A DNA stretch of 64,000 bases from Prorocentrum cordatum. Taxonomy: Eukaryota > Sar > Dinophyceae > Prorocentrales > Prorocentraceae. The stretch spans positions 315,355 to 379,354 of the forward strand of contig CAUYUJ010008613.1 in NCBI GenBank assembly GCA_963575745.1, written 5' to 3'. The notes beneath the pieces were generated by a model. The model saw only the letters and a program-made list of their open reading frames with translations, ran no database searches and had not been told where the DNA came from. Positions within the stretch are counted from its first letter, which is position 1. The number at the start of each line of letters is the position of its first letter. Of the stretch, positions 10,978-23,045 are shown piece after piece. Both the position numbers and the translations under genes were made by a program.

Positions 10978-12231
10978 ATGATGTTGGTCGCAGGGATAGA
11001 GCACTTGGCGGCAGAGTCGAAGACATCACATCGTGAGAATGCGTTACCACAAGCTTTCGTTCGGCTATAGTGCTTCCATCCGCTGATTCCCCCAAGCCCC
11101 GCCTTCGCCTTCATCCGCTCGTCCTAATTGGGCTCCTGCTTGCTCATCCCCTCGGCTCGTCGAATCGTTCGCCGTCGTTCTGTTCCAACCATCCCGTCGG
11201 ATTGGCCGTGCCTCTTTTGCTCGCCTAAATTAGAGCATTTGGCTGGTGCGCGCTGGAAGGAGCGCCAGCGTTGTTCGCGCAGAGGCGTTGAGCATTGCTC
11301 CCGCGTGGTCCTGCTGGGCCCAGACAGGTTGGGGCGGAGTCGGAGGGCAGCGGGTGGGCTAGTCCCGCGATTGGCCCGACGCTCCCAGGATCCAGGGGTG
11401 TTCGATCATTGCACTTGTGAGGGGCCGTTGCGTCCATTGCGTGCCTAATGTTGGTCCCGCCGCGTTCCAGGAGGCCGCGGGCGCGCCGCGGGACATGTTT
11501 AAGTCGCCACGGGGTGCGCCGACGAGGCCCGCGTTGCGCCGACGTCCGCGGAGCGCTTGGGGCTTTTCTTTGTGCCCGATGTCACCCGACGACACCAGAT
11601 GGCAGTGCGCAGTGTAGCGCCGACTTGCGGACTGGCGGCGCCCAGCGCGCTGCTGCGCGCGCGGCCCAGCGGCGCCGCGCGCGCCGCAGGGGGCAGTTTT
11701 CTCAACTGGTGAGAAGGGCATTGCGGGCTAGCGGCGTTCCATTAACGCGAATGGAGCATTGCTGGCTACGTTTGCGCGCGGGCCAGTGCAAGTGCATTGG
11801 CCGGCGTGCTTGCTGGGCCTGATGAAGCGCGAGCGCCGCGCCCGCGCTTCCACAGCGCCGTGCGGCCTGGCGCCCCGCGCGCTGTTATCCGCGCGCGGGT
11901 GCTGCCGTCGGGGCCTTGAGGGGCTTCCTTTGGTTAGTCGGGTGCCGCTTTCGCTCCCAACGAATGCCAGAGCGACAGGTGGGGTCGCACGCGATCGGTC
12001 TCGGAGGCGTCGGCGCGTCTGTTTGAGGCGTCCAAGTGCAAGGCGCATGCGCGCCACGACTGGCCGCCGCGCTCCTTTCACTCCAGCTGCGCCCGCCCGC
12101 TGGGCCGTCGGCGCGCGCTGCGGCACCCGCAAGGCCGCGGCACGGTGCGCGTGCGCGATGAGGCCATTCGCTGCGAGGTCGCCACATGGTGTCCCGCGCC
12201 GCGCACACCATGTGGCGCAGGGGCGGCACAT
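10976..12231. other. GC-rich region without a supported gene
   Basis: Both strands carry overlapping open frames of 100-190 codons between 11,100 and 12,280, as GC-rich DNA does by chance. Composition and lack of any recognisable motif give no reason to choose one. Confidence 0.4.
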
Positions 12232-12530
12232 GGAGCGCCACGCCCGCGGCGACCATTTCAAAAAAAAGGCAAGAAGATGACCCACCGAGTGCCAGGCCCG
12301 CGGCGACTATTTCAAAAAAGTACAAAAAGGTGACCCACCGAGTGCAAGAGCGCCCGCCGGCGCGGTTATACTACAAACAATCCTAAACAAAAATCTCCAA
12401 GAAGGTGACCCACCGAGTGACAGGCCCGCGGCGACCACCTCAAAAAAAGGCAAGAAGGTGACCCACCGAGTGACAGGCCCGCGGCGACCACCTCAAAAAA
12501 AGGCAAGAAGGTGACCCACCGAGTGCTACG
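12232..12530. repeat. 53-bp tandem repeat (about 5 units)
   Basis: Each unit contains the phrase GGTGACCCACCGAGTG followed by a CGCGGCGACCA word and an A-rich AAAAAAAGGCAAGAAG end. The last two units are essentially identical (starting about 12,402 and 12,455); earlier ones are diverged and one carries an insertion with TTATACTACAAAC. The array ends with a partial unit at about 12,511-12,526. Frames through it are repeat artefacts. Confidence 0.85.
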
Positions 12531-14040
12531 GTGCGCACCCTGCATGCCGCGCCTGCCGCATCTGGGGTGCAGGCGGTGGTAGTGCATGTGTCGTCGGCGC
12601 GGGCGCCCCACTTGCGCTTTTTGGGGTCTGCTCTGTGTGCGAGCGCTGCATATGGGCTTGCACCAGCTAGCTGGATTCGCGACAGGTTAGGGCCGAAAAC
12701 GGTTTTAATTTTTGCAATCTACTCCCCCCACACTTTTGGCGTCGGCACCAACCACGAAACAGCCAGTACTACAAAAATCCGCCCTGCGCGTGCGCGCACT
12801 GGATCACGCGCCGTGCCGCGCGGAACAGCTCGCATGGCCGCCGCTGTTTGCCCTGGTCGTTTTTTTTCGCAGGCGTCATTCGGCGCGCACCGTCCTTTTG
12901 CGGCGGGCCCGGGCCGCGCCGCCATGGCGCGTGCCCGAGCCGCGGGGGGGCGCCGTGCCCAAGGGCGCCGCGGGAGGCACGGGCGCAGGCGGTGGCGGGA
13001 ATGAAACGTGCACTTGGCGTCATTTGCAAGGGCGGCGGAGCGGTGTTGCGGCAGCGGCAGCGTTCCCAAGGTGTTCTGTGACAGCTGTTAAAGTGCCAAA
13101 GGCCCGTAGGGGCGTTGCATGCCGCGCGAGCCGCAGCATCGGTCTCGCGCTGTCGCGCGCCCGCCGCCATCTTCGACCACTCCCAGCTCCTCGCGCAGCT
13201 TGCTTTCCCAGCGCCGCTTCCTGCCATCGCAGGGTTTGGGCCGCTGCCATGGGTACCTGCGCGGCCGCCAGCGCGCTTGGCGGAGTGGCGCGCGGGGGGG
13301 TGGAGGGGGGTTCACGATGCAGGTCGCAGTCTGCGGCCCTCGCTGTCTAGTGCCAACCGCGGGATGGGCCACATCCTGAAGCCGCAGCATGCCATCGTCG
13401 CTTGCCGCCAAGCTCCTGGGCTTGCCAACAGCGGGCTGGTCAAGGCATTCATGGTAATCCCGAATGGCGCACCGCGTCGCCGTTTCCGCAACCGCGGGAA
13501 TCCATGTGCTTCGAGGCATTTGCCACGTCAGAGCTTATACGCTCTGAATGCTTAGGGGGGGGGCAGAGGGGGGGGGGCCTGCGTCGCGGGCAGCCGCGAC
13601 GTCATTGGGGGCTGCATTCCTGCGGGGGAGGGGGGGCGGGGGGGGGAAGGGGGAGCGACGAATTCTATTGGGCGGGGGGCGTGGCGTCGCCCGCGAGGCG
13701 CTCGTTCGCCTCAGGGCGGGCGGCTATAGCTGTTGTAGCCGACGTAGCGCTGGCATGCAGCCCCGCTGCTCATCCTGTGCGGCGGCCACGAATGGCGCGC
13801 GCATTGTGTCAGGGCAGGGCGTCTTGGAACCGATTTTCGGGGGTCCAGAGCTCCGCTGAGCATTGTCGAAGAATGTGCCTCGAGTCCTATGTTGTCGGGT
13901 TACCGCGATGTGTTTGTGCGTGTGCGTGTACAAAGTGGTTACAGAACTTTTTGCAACGGTCTTAGTGCGAGTGCGTGGCGGTGGCGGTGGGGCAGTGTAT
14001 GGCGTGCGCGGTCTTGCGTGGATTGTGTGCGTTTGTATGC

Positions 14041-14041
<1 letters not shown>
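12531..14041. other. GC-rich region with long G runs, no supported gene
   Basis: Open frames on both strands lack domains. G homopolymers cluster at 13,554-13,660. Nothing in the stretch is strong enough to annotate as coding. Confidence 0.4.

Positions 14042-14095
<54 letters not shown>
14042..14095. repeat. (GT)n microsatellite
   Basis: A GT run of about 53 bp followed by a short CG-rich alternating purine-pyrimidine stretch (14,096-14,113). The Val/Cys frames across it are artefacts. Confidence 0.95.
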
Positions 14096-14098
<3 letters not shown>

Positions 14099-14113
14099 GG
14101 GCGCGCGCGCGCG

Positions 14114-15021
14114 TGGGCAGGGCGGGGCAGGGCGGGTGGGGCGTCAATAGTTTCAGCGTTGCGCCAGCGTTACCTCTTCAGAACGGCATTCCAAGATTGA
14201 CCAGCCATGGCGGATGCATCCGCGGTAGTAAGCGATCCACAATCGGGTTGCTCAGCGCGTTCATGTGAGGTTTTGCGCGCGTGGATAGCGGTTGGGTTTT
14301 ACGTGTAGTGCTACGCTTGGGGGTGTATTCTCAAGAGGGCCATGTCGAGGTAAGAAGGGTTTGTCCATTGCCCCCGATGAAGGTACCCTGAAGGTCTTAG
14401 TGGGCTCCTTTTGTTCTGCGTACGCCCAGTTTAAATGTTCTGGCTGGCGCCTGGTTTTGATTAGGTCCCCATGACCCCTGGGATCCAAAGTTGCGTTCTT
14501 GTGGGTCTCGGGGCAGGGGTGGCGGCAGGATCCGCGAAAACGCTTCCACAGGCCCAGTGCAAGAGGCTCCTGAAGTTTGTCGTGTGGGGTCACCCAACCG
14601 CTTTGCTACCGCAGAGATCTCCCAACCACCCGCTAATCATGATGTAAGCGCACGTGGCGTAATGCCGCGTTTGTTTTCCATTTGAGGTTCGGCGGGGAAT
14701 GGTGCGCCGCTTCTGTGAGGTGTCATGCGTTGGAACTTCTTTGCTAATCAACAAGCGCGGCGCTGGGCCCGCGTTTGCCAGGACAGCCATTGCATGTGAA
14801 CGCTGTGTCCTGGGTCAATGTGGGTGGTAGACATAAGTTAAAGGCGAGCCCTCGTAATGCCCGCCTGGCCTTTTGTCTACACCCGCTCGCGCACACTTGC
14901 AGGAACCCCAGGGGCGCCACCACATTGATCTGTCACGGTGCGCCGTATTAGTCTCACGCGCAATGCGGGCGCATGGGGTGGGCGGGTAATCGCATGGCGC
15001 CACCAAGTGTATGCTGCTGAC
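14114..15021. other. No gene seen
   Basis: No coding signal, repeat array or RNA gene was recognised here. Confidence 0.4.
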
Positions 15022-15438
15022 AGCAACACTGTTTATTCCGGAGCGGTTTGTGGATCAAGCTTCCCCGCGCCAGTTCTTGAGATCGACGCTTCTTCGCTGA
15101 GCGCCCGAGAAGAGTTTTCTCAGCCCGAACCCATACCCAAGTCGAGTGATCCTCTCGCGGGGCCGCAGCCTGTTGGGAAGTGGTTCCAGACGCTCAACCC
15201 AAAGAATAAGGCCATGGTGAACAATCTTCTGAAAAGGTCTCGGATCCAGACTCTGATCATCCAGCGCCAGGGTCGCATCATCAGGGGCTTCAGGGCCTCT
15301 TTGACCAACAGCCAGGAGAATACCAGGGACGCGTTCGATCGTTGGGGCGCTTTCGACGACCGCACCAAGGAGTACGTGAATGAGATGAAGGACGAGATCG
15401 ACACTGATGCCGAAGGCGACGGGCGTCCTGCTCAGTGA
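15022..15438 (+). CDS. Probable 3' exon of an uncharacterised gene
   Basis: The frame ending at the TGA at 15,436-15,438 has a coding character from about 15,022: Ser/Pro/Glu-rich at first, then a basic helical segment (LNPKNKAMVNNLLKRSRIQ and onward) and an acidic end rich in Asp/Glu. About 138 residues look real. The frame opens further upstream without an ATG, so the start is unknown and this is best read as the last exon of a gene or a truncated copy. A pyrimidine-poor AG near 15,019 could be an acceptor but is not strong. No domain recognised. Confidence 0.4.
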   Translation, partial: SNTVYSGAVCGSSFPAPVLEIDASSLSAREEFSQPEPIPKSSDPLAGPQPVGKWFQTLNPKNKAMVNNLLKRSRIQTLIIQRQGRIIRGFRASLTNSQENTRDAFDRWGAFDDRTKEYVNEMKDEIDTDAEGDGRPAQ

Positions 15439-17440
15439 TGTCCTTCGATGCCCATGGCAGCCGTCCATATGTGGGAACGTGGCGTTTTTCTACTGCGCCG
15501 CGCTAGCAGTTCACAGTGCTTCGCTCTGATGCTTGCAGCAGTGCTTCGCTCTGCGCGCGGCGGTGTGTCGTCCGCCCACGTCCTGCCCTGTTTTAGAGAG
15601 CAGTTGCCAGTAGTGCTGGGCGTTGGCCGCAATTGTGCGATCACCACCTGCGAGCCCGTGCTCACCCCCTGGCGGAGGCTTAGCCGATCCTCATCATCAC
15701 CACCATCGCCACCATTGCCATCATTATCAGCACCGCCACCCTTGTGCTCCTCAGTGCCTCATGTGTGCCCCAAGGGTTCTTTGCAGGCTAGGACTAGGGC
15801 CTCTTGGGCCTGAGATGTTCAGGCCCTCCGAAGGTTCCGATTTGCCAGGGCGTGAACCTCGCGAGACTCATGTTTCTGGAGCAATGCGTTGGCCGCTCGA
15901 AGCCCAACGCGCGGAACACCTGGGGTTCTCATGTGCCGAGCTTGGGCCTCTCAAGGCCTCAGGGGGAGTCCCAAGTCGTCAGCGTTTGTGAGGGCCTCTC
16001 GAGGCCAACGGGTTTCATCTTCAGCATCCTCGGCGTCATCCCTACCCTACGCAGGTTGTCACTATCGAGAACCCCCCAGAATGGCAGTGCTGTTCGCATT
16101 GCCATCGCGAGGGGTGCAGTTGTCATCGGTACCATGGCCACCGTCAGTGTCATCGTTGCCATCGCAGCCGTCGTCGTCGCCGTTTTGATGAGCACCGTCA
16201 TCGTCATCATCGTTGCCGTCGTTCTCCCTACTATCAGCGTTACCATTGCCACCGCTGCCATCAGGTCACCAAGAAGAGCACCACGCGCATGGTCAACGTC
16301 GTCGTCGCAGTGTCGCCGCTACCGCCACGACCGCCGTCGTCATTCGATGGTCTGCGCCTTGAGGGGTGACGGGTCCTCGGCCCCAGGGGGTTCGAGGTCT
16401 ATCCATTCGTTGCTCCATGGGCATTCCAGGGCCAGCATCCTGTTTGTTTGGGGCGGTCCTGGGCCGCCCAGTCTGTCCGATGCACTTGCTCCCTGGCGTT
16501 CCCCAAGTCTGACCTTCTATCCAGGATATCCCCATGCTGGCCTCGCTGCCCCCGCACTCTCAACCATCCGTCTGACGAGCTTCCTCGGAGGGCGACACGG
16601 CGTCACTTGCTGCGCTTGATCCTTGCTCATCCTCTCTGCGTTGCTCCGCCTTCCGTCGCTTCGCCCTGCGGCTTCAGCGACTCGCGCCGAGGCGGGTCTT
16701 GCAGGGGCGGGGGAAGCGAGCGAGGGGTAGTGCCAGGGGGTGGAGGGTGAAGGGACGATATGCTAGACAGCAGCGGTGGCGCATACCTGCCTCGCCCCTA
16801 CGCCGGGCAAGCGTCACGCGTAGCCAGTGGAATCGTCATGTGATTTTCAGTCAGTTGCCGAATGGACCCCGAACCCGTTCAATGCAGGACCCGCACCAGC
16901 CCCAAGGAGGTCTTACATGAAGCCCCAGCCATGGCAAGCCTCGAGCACTCTGCGCGTATGCAGCACACGCAAGTAACACAATCCGCAAGCGCGTAGCATG
17001 CCAGCATCGCCTATGCATCGGCCCAGCTGTGCCCACGCATTGCGCACGCCAACGCTAAACGCAACCCAGCTCCAAACAAATAGTAGACCCACCCTCAAAA
17101 AAGACGCCACCCCGAGGACCCGAATAATTCAATACACAATACAATCACGTGTCACGCCCATGCAAGCCACGCCCAAACCAAATGCCACTCCATGGTAGGT
17201 AGATGTATATGAGGCCACCGAAGGGCCCTGGTCAACCTCTGTCCTTATGAAAAGCATACCCCATCGGGCCCCAGGGGGGCGCTGACCGAGTCTTCAACCA
17301 GTGCAAACTTGTCCCACTTCGGGCCCAGACGTGTTTCAACTGATGAGCCTAACGAGGGCCTCTGTGTGGCCCTAGTCATGTCCTTGGCCCGTGGGGCCCA
17401 GCTTAACAATGTATCCCGCATGAGCCCCACGTGTAGACGT
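15439..17440. other. Non-coding region with ATC/GTC-type simple repeats
   Basis: Degenerate trinucleotide repeats lie at about 15,690-15,745 (CATCAC/CACCAT) and 16,090-16,330 (GTCATC/GTCGCC). Frames across these give Ser/His or Val/Ile strings and are not genes. The remainder shows nothing recognisable. Confidence 0.5.
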
Positions 17441-17441
17441 A

Positions 17442-17462
17442 TGCAGAGCCATTTTGACTTGG
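17442..17462 (+). other. Weak spliced-leader-like sequence
   Basis: The core AGCCATTTTG plus CT (17,447-17,459) matches the SL, giving about 13 of 21 fixed positions. Alone this is not significant. Its position, about 70 bp before the ATG of the 17,530 coding block, makes a degraded SL relict possible. A pyrimidine-rich tract ending in AG at 17,526-17,527 could instead be a live trans-splice acceptor. Confidence 0.3.
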
Positions 17463-17529
17463 TTGTTTCTTCGCAAGGCGAGGTTCTCGTTCAACCACTC
17501 GGTTTACCGTTTCTCTGCCGCGCGCAGTG

Positions 17530-20235
17530 ATGGCGACCAGGGAGAGGCTTGCTCGCAAGGCAGCCGAGAAGCAGCTGTCAGCTCGAGGCGGCACCGATCC
17601 CGAACCAGACGATGATGGCACAGGTGCGGTGATGACCCTTGCAGCTACCACAGTGGTATCAGGTGCGGATGGCACCGCGCCTAGGAACAGGAAATCACAT
17701 GCCCAGAAGGAGAAGGTCGCTGACGCGAAGGCTGTCAGGATTGCTCGCCAGAGCAGGACTGGTTGCTGCTTCGGCACCTGCGGCAAGAAGCTGGCTGCAG
17801 CGGACAAGAGGGACAACAGGATTGCCTGCCCCACCCACTATGTGCCGTGGTGCGTTGGGTTCTCGTACATGACCGAGGAGGAGACAGGAAAGACGCACGG
17901 CGATGACCAGGCGTTCAAGAAGACGTTTGACGGCGCTTCGAAGTACATGGTTGAGCATGAGGTCTCGGAGGGCACCTTCGCACCGCAGAATGTCGAGGAG
18001 GGCTCCGTGCAGAAGGCTGCCTGCCAGCGTGTCCTCGGGTTCTGGACCCGCCCAGAGATCTTCAACAAGTTCAAGTGCATGCCCGATCAGCTTGGTTACA
18101 AATCCTTCAAGCTTTGGGACGAGATGGGATCGCCGACCTTGGGCGTTCTCACGAGTGATCTGGAGGGCGCCCCTCGGACGTTCACATTCGAGTTCTCCAA
18201 GAGGGTATATATATCGAAGCTGCTGGCCCGCCCAGAGTCGACCATCAACAGTGACCAGTGCGACCTCGTCTACGACAATGCCAAGGGCGCTTTGCAGGGT
18301 GAGCTCCACCCGACTGGCTGCACGGTCATTTCCATGTCCACGTTGTTGACCCGCGCAATCAAGAAGAGGACGGACCAGGAGTTGGCGGATACAAGAATGA
18401 TGTTGGAAGGAGAGGGCGACGATGAGGGCCTTGCGATGCTGCTACAGGATAGCGCGGCGCCTGGCGACGCAGCCTGCCCCAGTGGAGGCGATGCATTGAT
18501 GGGAGACGCTGGGCATCCACGTGACGACGCCGTGTCGCTCGGCCACGCTACCGCGACCCCTGGGAAGCACCCCGACGGCGTCCGCTCAGGCTTGCCCTCG
18601 TCAGCGGGGAGGTCCAGGGGCGGAGGGCCCGAGGATGCTGTCAACGAGGTTCCCGACGTTACAGACTTGCTGAAGACGGACCCCATGAATGCCAAGTGGA
18701 TGTTGCAGTTGGCGAAGGTTAGCTTTACGACGGCTCTCGCTGGGAAGCAGCCAGGAGGCGTTGGCAGGGAGCGAAACGCGCTGAAGATCTACGTCTCGGA
18801 GGCCGAGTCCATGGGGCGAGAGGAAGCCATCACCATGCAGGAGCACCGCGACTTGCACAAGGAGTGCGAGAATTACGCAACCGAGCAAGGCTGGCTTACT
18901 GCATCGACAGAGGATCTCAAGTCGTTCACGGAGTGCCTTCAGAAACACAAGGTCGATTTGCCAACGAATGCGAAGATGGCGTGCATGGCTCGGGCAGTCA
19001 AGGACTGGTCGCAGCTTCAGCATGGCATCGAAGCGAAGGCCAAGACGCTCCTGAACCTGATCACCCCGTGGCCCGTGATTGAGGACACTGGCGGCTTCGA
19101 TCCTGGCCAGCCCCTCGCTCGGCACATCGAGGGCAGCCCCGCTGAGAAGATGGACAGGTTGAGGGACACGCTGCTGTCGAAGATCCTTGCGCCCATGATC
19201 AAGGACGGTGAGCAGAGCCATGATGCGCTGGTGCGCCTCATCGCGTCGGTCCTCGAGATGGTCACCTCTGCCTCTGATGACGAGAAGATCGATTTTCGAG
19301 CCGTGCGAGGACCGCGCCGACCAGCTCATCTCGGTCTTCCGTGGTGTCATGGTTGTGATGTTGCCGGACATCGACTTGCTCAGCAAGCACGAGGCAACTT
19401 CGAAGGATTTCGACCGCTTGCAGGCCATTGAGGCTGGAGGTGGCCTCCCGTTCCCCATACTGACGGCCATGAAGCAGAACAGTCACTACAAGGCGCTCCT
19501 GTCAGAGTTCATTCGCACGCGGAAGGATTGCGACACCTTGCTGCCTCGCGTCGAGGATCTCACGAAGAAGATATCCACCAAGACCGAGTTCAAGTTCAAT
19601 GGTGACACGGGCATTATCATGCAGGGGTGGGGTCTTTTGAAGGAGGCGCGGGGTAAGCTTCGAACGGGCCAGGACATGAAACTGAGGTCCGCCGTCGAGC
19701 GCGCGACGTTGCAGGCGTTGGACGGTCTCGCGGAGCAGATCGATCAGAACAGCTTCATGAGGGAGAAGGTCGTGGATCTGAAGGAGTTGTTGGAGGTCAC
19801 GGAGGACATGTCTTTCAGCTTGCCGCAGGGCGACCTATTTGCCAGCTTCGTCTCTCGGGTCCAGAAGGAATGCAGTATGGATAGCCACGTCGCCACTATG
19901 ATCAAGCGCATGGGCTTCTTCTCCTTCGATGCCGAGCGGGGGAGCCGCAGTCAGGCCGTCGCGAGCCTCACTGCCCAGTTGAAAACCTACGGCGATTTCG
20001 GCTTGGTCGCTCCCCCTGTAGAGCTCGAGCAGGCTATCGACGATTTCACTTTGAAACTGTTTCAGACGATGGGAACTGGTGAGGACTTCAACATGACAGA
20101 TTATGCATGCAACTACATCGGGGCCGCGTGCGCTCTTGGCATGGGCCTCCTGGGCGCGAAGCCAGAGACGACCGCCGAGCAGAAGGACATACAGCAATCG
20201 CTTTCGGAGTTGCCGAAGCCCGGGTGGGGATTTCC
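17530..20235 (+). pseudogene. Long uncharacterised protein with Cys/His cluster; one-base break at 19,291-19,294
   Basis: The ATG at 17,530 follows a pyrimidine-rich stretch ending CAG, a plausible SL acceptor. The first frame runs to about 19,290; the protein then continues in another frame from about 19,300 to about 20,225. Removing one T from the TTTT at 19,291-19,294 joins them, giving roughly 900 residues. Near the N-terminus Cys79, Cys80, Cys84, Cys100, His103 and Cys108 form a possible zinc-binding cluster preceded by a basic KRxR-like region. The rest is helical and charged, without a known domain. After 20,225 the frame changes again near a GGGTGGGG run. It is either a decayed copy or an intact gene with homopolymer errors. 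Confidence 0.6.
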
Positions 20236-20504
20236 AAACGGCAGTTGGCTACAGGAAGCTCGGCAGCAGCGCGCAGGAGATCTTGCAGACCGGGGAGGGG
20301 CACCCAGAAGATGCGCAATTTCGTGGGTGCGGTCTCGGCTTTCGTTGAGGCGCGATGGCCTCGCAATCCAGACTGCCCCGCCGCCGACGCGCGCGGCCAA
20401 GCCTGCCCCTCCCTTCGAGCCCCAAACGCCCATTTCGACAGCCCCATTCCCCTCCCCCCCTCCGCCTGTGCCCCCGTCAGCTCACCGCCTCCCTGCATCC
20501 TGCC

Positions 20505-20584
20505 CCCCCCCCCCCAGTCTTTGCCGCCCCCCCCCCCCCCTCCCGCCACCCCTCGCCCCCAACAGATTGTTTTTTTTTTTTTCC
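20505..20584. repeat. Poly-C and poly-T tracts
   Basis: Two long C-runs (around 20,505-20,515 and 20,528-20,540) and a T-run of about 14 (20,569-20,582) precede the next coding-like segment. They could be an unusually strong pyrimidine tract of an intron upstream of 20,690, or simple low-complexity DNA. Confidence 0.6.
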
Positions 20585-20690
20585 GCGGCCTCTTGAAGGC
20601 CAGCCTTCGCGGAAGGGCAGGCTAGGTCGCGCGCGTCGGGCATGGGGCGGTTGCGATTGGAGGGCCGCCCAGGCAAGGCCGAATATCAAC

Positions 20691-21225
20691 ATGGAGTTCA
20701 GCGACCGCTGGTGCGGCCAGTTAGTGGAGCTACGCTCGGCGATGGCAGCTATTGAGTGCTCGGGCAAGGTGATGGCGCTCATTTCGGCGGTGGAGAAAGA
20801 GCTCCTGCCTGTTATCATCAACGGTGCCGAGGTCGGGGTGTGGAGCGCCGATGCAGGCAACCTGACGACGGCGGCGGGGTGGCTCGAGTTTGCGGGGCGC
20901 TCATTGTTCAGGAACGTGAGGCCGTCGACGATGAAATCCGCCATGGGTGCGGTTTCGGTGAGGTACGCTGCGGCCAAGCAGGCTCGCGACCTCTTCGGCG
21001 ACGGCGACCAGGCGAGGACGGACACGATGGTTTCCATCAAAGCGAAGATGGACAGGGCCGCAGTGACGAATGCGGAGCGCTTGCTGCTGGCATGCCGCAG
21101 GGACTTCGAGGGAACACCGCTGAAGCTCAAGCGGAACTTGAAGTTTCACATGAACGGCCTTTCGAAAGGGGCAGGTCTCGTTGGCGCCCCCGCTCTTGTG
21201 GAGCGTCTTCGAGGAGAAGTCCGAG
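20691..21225 (+). CDS. Coding-like exon ending at a canonical splice donor
   Basis: From an ATG at 20,691 (MEFSDRWCGQLVELRS...) an uninterrupted frame of about 178 residues has a natural composition: amphipathic helices, balanced charge, single Trp/Cys residues. It ends at GAG|GTAAGC (21,223-21,231), a textbook GT donor, after which the translation degenerates. It lies immediately downstream of the 17,530 block on the same strand and may be its continuation across a poly-pyrimidine intron. No domain recognised. Confidence 0.5.
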
Positions 21226-21231
21226 GTAAGC

Positions 21232-22499
21232 AAGCGCAAAGGCGCTGGTCCTCGAAGCCAGTTGGGCGCCGTTGCGCTCGCTGGTTGCGCCTCCTCGCCA
21301 AGCGATTTTCTTGTTCTGCCTGCCTCGTGTGACGTGGCGTGGGCGCGCGTGCGATGTGTGCGCGCTCAGCCCACGTATGTTTTTGTTCGAGCTGTGCTGC
21401 TCGAGGCTGCGGCAGGCCCAGTGCACCCCAAGACCTGATTAACACATGTGCGTGCGCGCAGACACTTGGCATAGCACCACATAGCAACAGCATGACACCA
21501 CGCGAACGCAAATCAGGTCTTACAGCGCACGGCGACGCGACACAACACAAGAAGCCTCAGCCTGAGGCAGCGTTGGCCCTTGGGGAAAAAAACGAGCGTC
21601 AGTGCGGGCGCCACCGTCGCCGCCCGCTATCGCCGCAGAGGAGGGGGAGGGAGGAGGGATGGGAAGAGCAGGGGGGCAGGTGGAGAGTCTCGGGGTAGCA
21701 GGGGAGAGGAGGATGAGGGCTGAGAGCTTGGAGGGGGCTTGGAGGGCGAGGTGGAAGGAGGGATGGATGGGAGGGTCCTCCTGCGCGTCTCCGTCCTCCT
21801 CCTCGCTCCTCCTATTTTGGTTGCAGTGGTAAGCGCTATCGTAGGGAAAAGCCCTGCAAGCTGCGTAGCGGCCATGCGCTTGCGAGCGCGACGTCGCCTT
21901 CCGCATCGCCACCGCGATTGCGAGCAACCCTCGACGTAACAGCCACACCAACAACACGCAGCAATACCACCATACTAGGTGCACCACTTGCGAAAGCCAA
22001 TAACTGGCGGTTGCTGCCCCTGGCGCGCCGAAGCTTCTACCAGTGCTACACCAACGGCTACGGCCACGACCACAGCCGCGCGCGGATGCCCTTGCAGTGG
22101 CCATCCGCGACCATCAGTGCATCCGTTGCTGGAGCCACCGTGTCGGCCACCACTGGCACGGCCGCCGCCACGTCATCCGCTGCCCGTGGGCGTGGCGTTT
22201 TACTTTGCTCCAATCCTCCTTGCCGCTACCGCGGCAAGCGCCGCTTCGGCGTGCGGGGCTCAGGCCGAGCGACGCTTGGACCCAACGCAGCCAGCGGCAG
22301 CGCGTGCCTGACGCGGCAACGCCAGCCAACGCCGCTGACAATAAGATTGTGCCGCCAACAACGGCAACGTATCGAACCGTGCGGTGACACCGCGACTGAG
22401 CGGTGCGCGGCGGTATTGCCTCTCGGGGCGAACGTGCGGGCAATTGCTTGATGCGCCGCTGCCGATGCGCGGTGGCCTTGCGAGCCACCGCGTTGCGCG
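21232..22499. other. Region without a supported gene
   Basis: A purine-rich G/A stretch lies at 21,640-21,790. Open frames of 100-195 codons on both strands overlap and lack motifs. No exon could be assigned after the donor at 21,226. Confidence 0.4.
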
Positions 22500-22735
22500 C
22501 AGTAACTTTTTTGGCTGCCATATAGGTGACCATTTCGGATGGTAACCAATTTGGTGGCGACCTTCTCGGCGACCATATGAACCAGTAGTTTGTTTTGCGG
22601 CGACCATTTTGGCGACCACATGGGTTACCATTTTGATTTTGGCGACCATGTTGGCGACCACATGGGCGACCATATAGCGACCACTTTTGTATAACCCCTC
22701 CTGTAATGGACCTGGAACGTCACAAGCGTAACCAT
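22500..22735 (-). repeat. TGGTCGCC-rich dispersed repeat, inverted copy
   Basis: On the minus strand this reads GTGACGTTCC, CCATTACAGG, ACAAAAGTGGTCGC and then the TGGTCGCC/CATGTGG series in the same order as at 868-980, with scattered substitutions and a diverged far end. It shows the element is dispersed and inserts in both orientations. Confidence 0.8.
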
Positions 22736-22868
22736 CGCTGCATACCATTTCGTACCATAGTACCCCGTTTCGTATCACATCATGTCATATCTGATATGAT
22801 CATAACCTGGCATCACATATCAATCAATATCATATCATGTCACTGCAAACCATGTCAAACCATACAAT
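22736..22868. other. AT-richer transition to microsatellite
   Basis: The segment is rich in CATATC and ATCATAT words, unlike the GC-rich surroundings. No gene. Confidence 0.4.
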
Positions 22869-23045
22869 GTATATATATATATATATATATATATACATAC
22901 ATACATCGGTTTATATATATATATATATATATGACTATATATGTGTATGTTCGCATGAGTGTATGCATGTATGTGTGTGTATGTATGCATGCATGTGTGT
23001 ATGTATGCATGCATGCATGCATGTATGTACGTAGATACATATCCA
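22869..23045. repeat. (TA)n / (TATG)n / (GCAT)n compound microsatellite
   Basis: TA dinucleotides (22,869-22,932) pass into TATG and GCATGCAT tetranucleotides. Tyr/Ile and Cys/Met/His frames through it are artefacts. Confidence 0.95.

Noticed and set aside
22600-22625. CCATTTTGGC words suggesting a spliced leader
   Set aside because: Only the core ten bases match and they belong to the TGGTCGCC repeat, which contains many such words.
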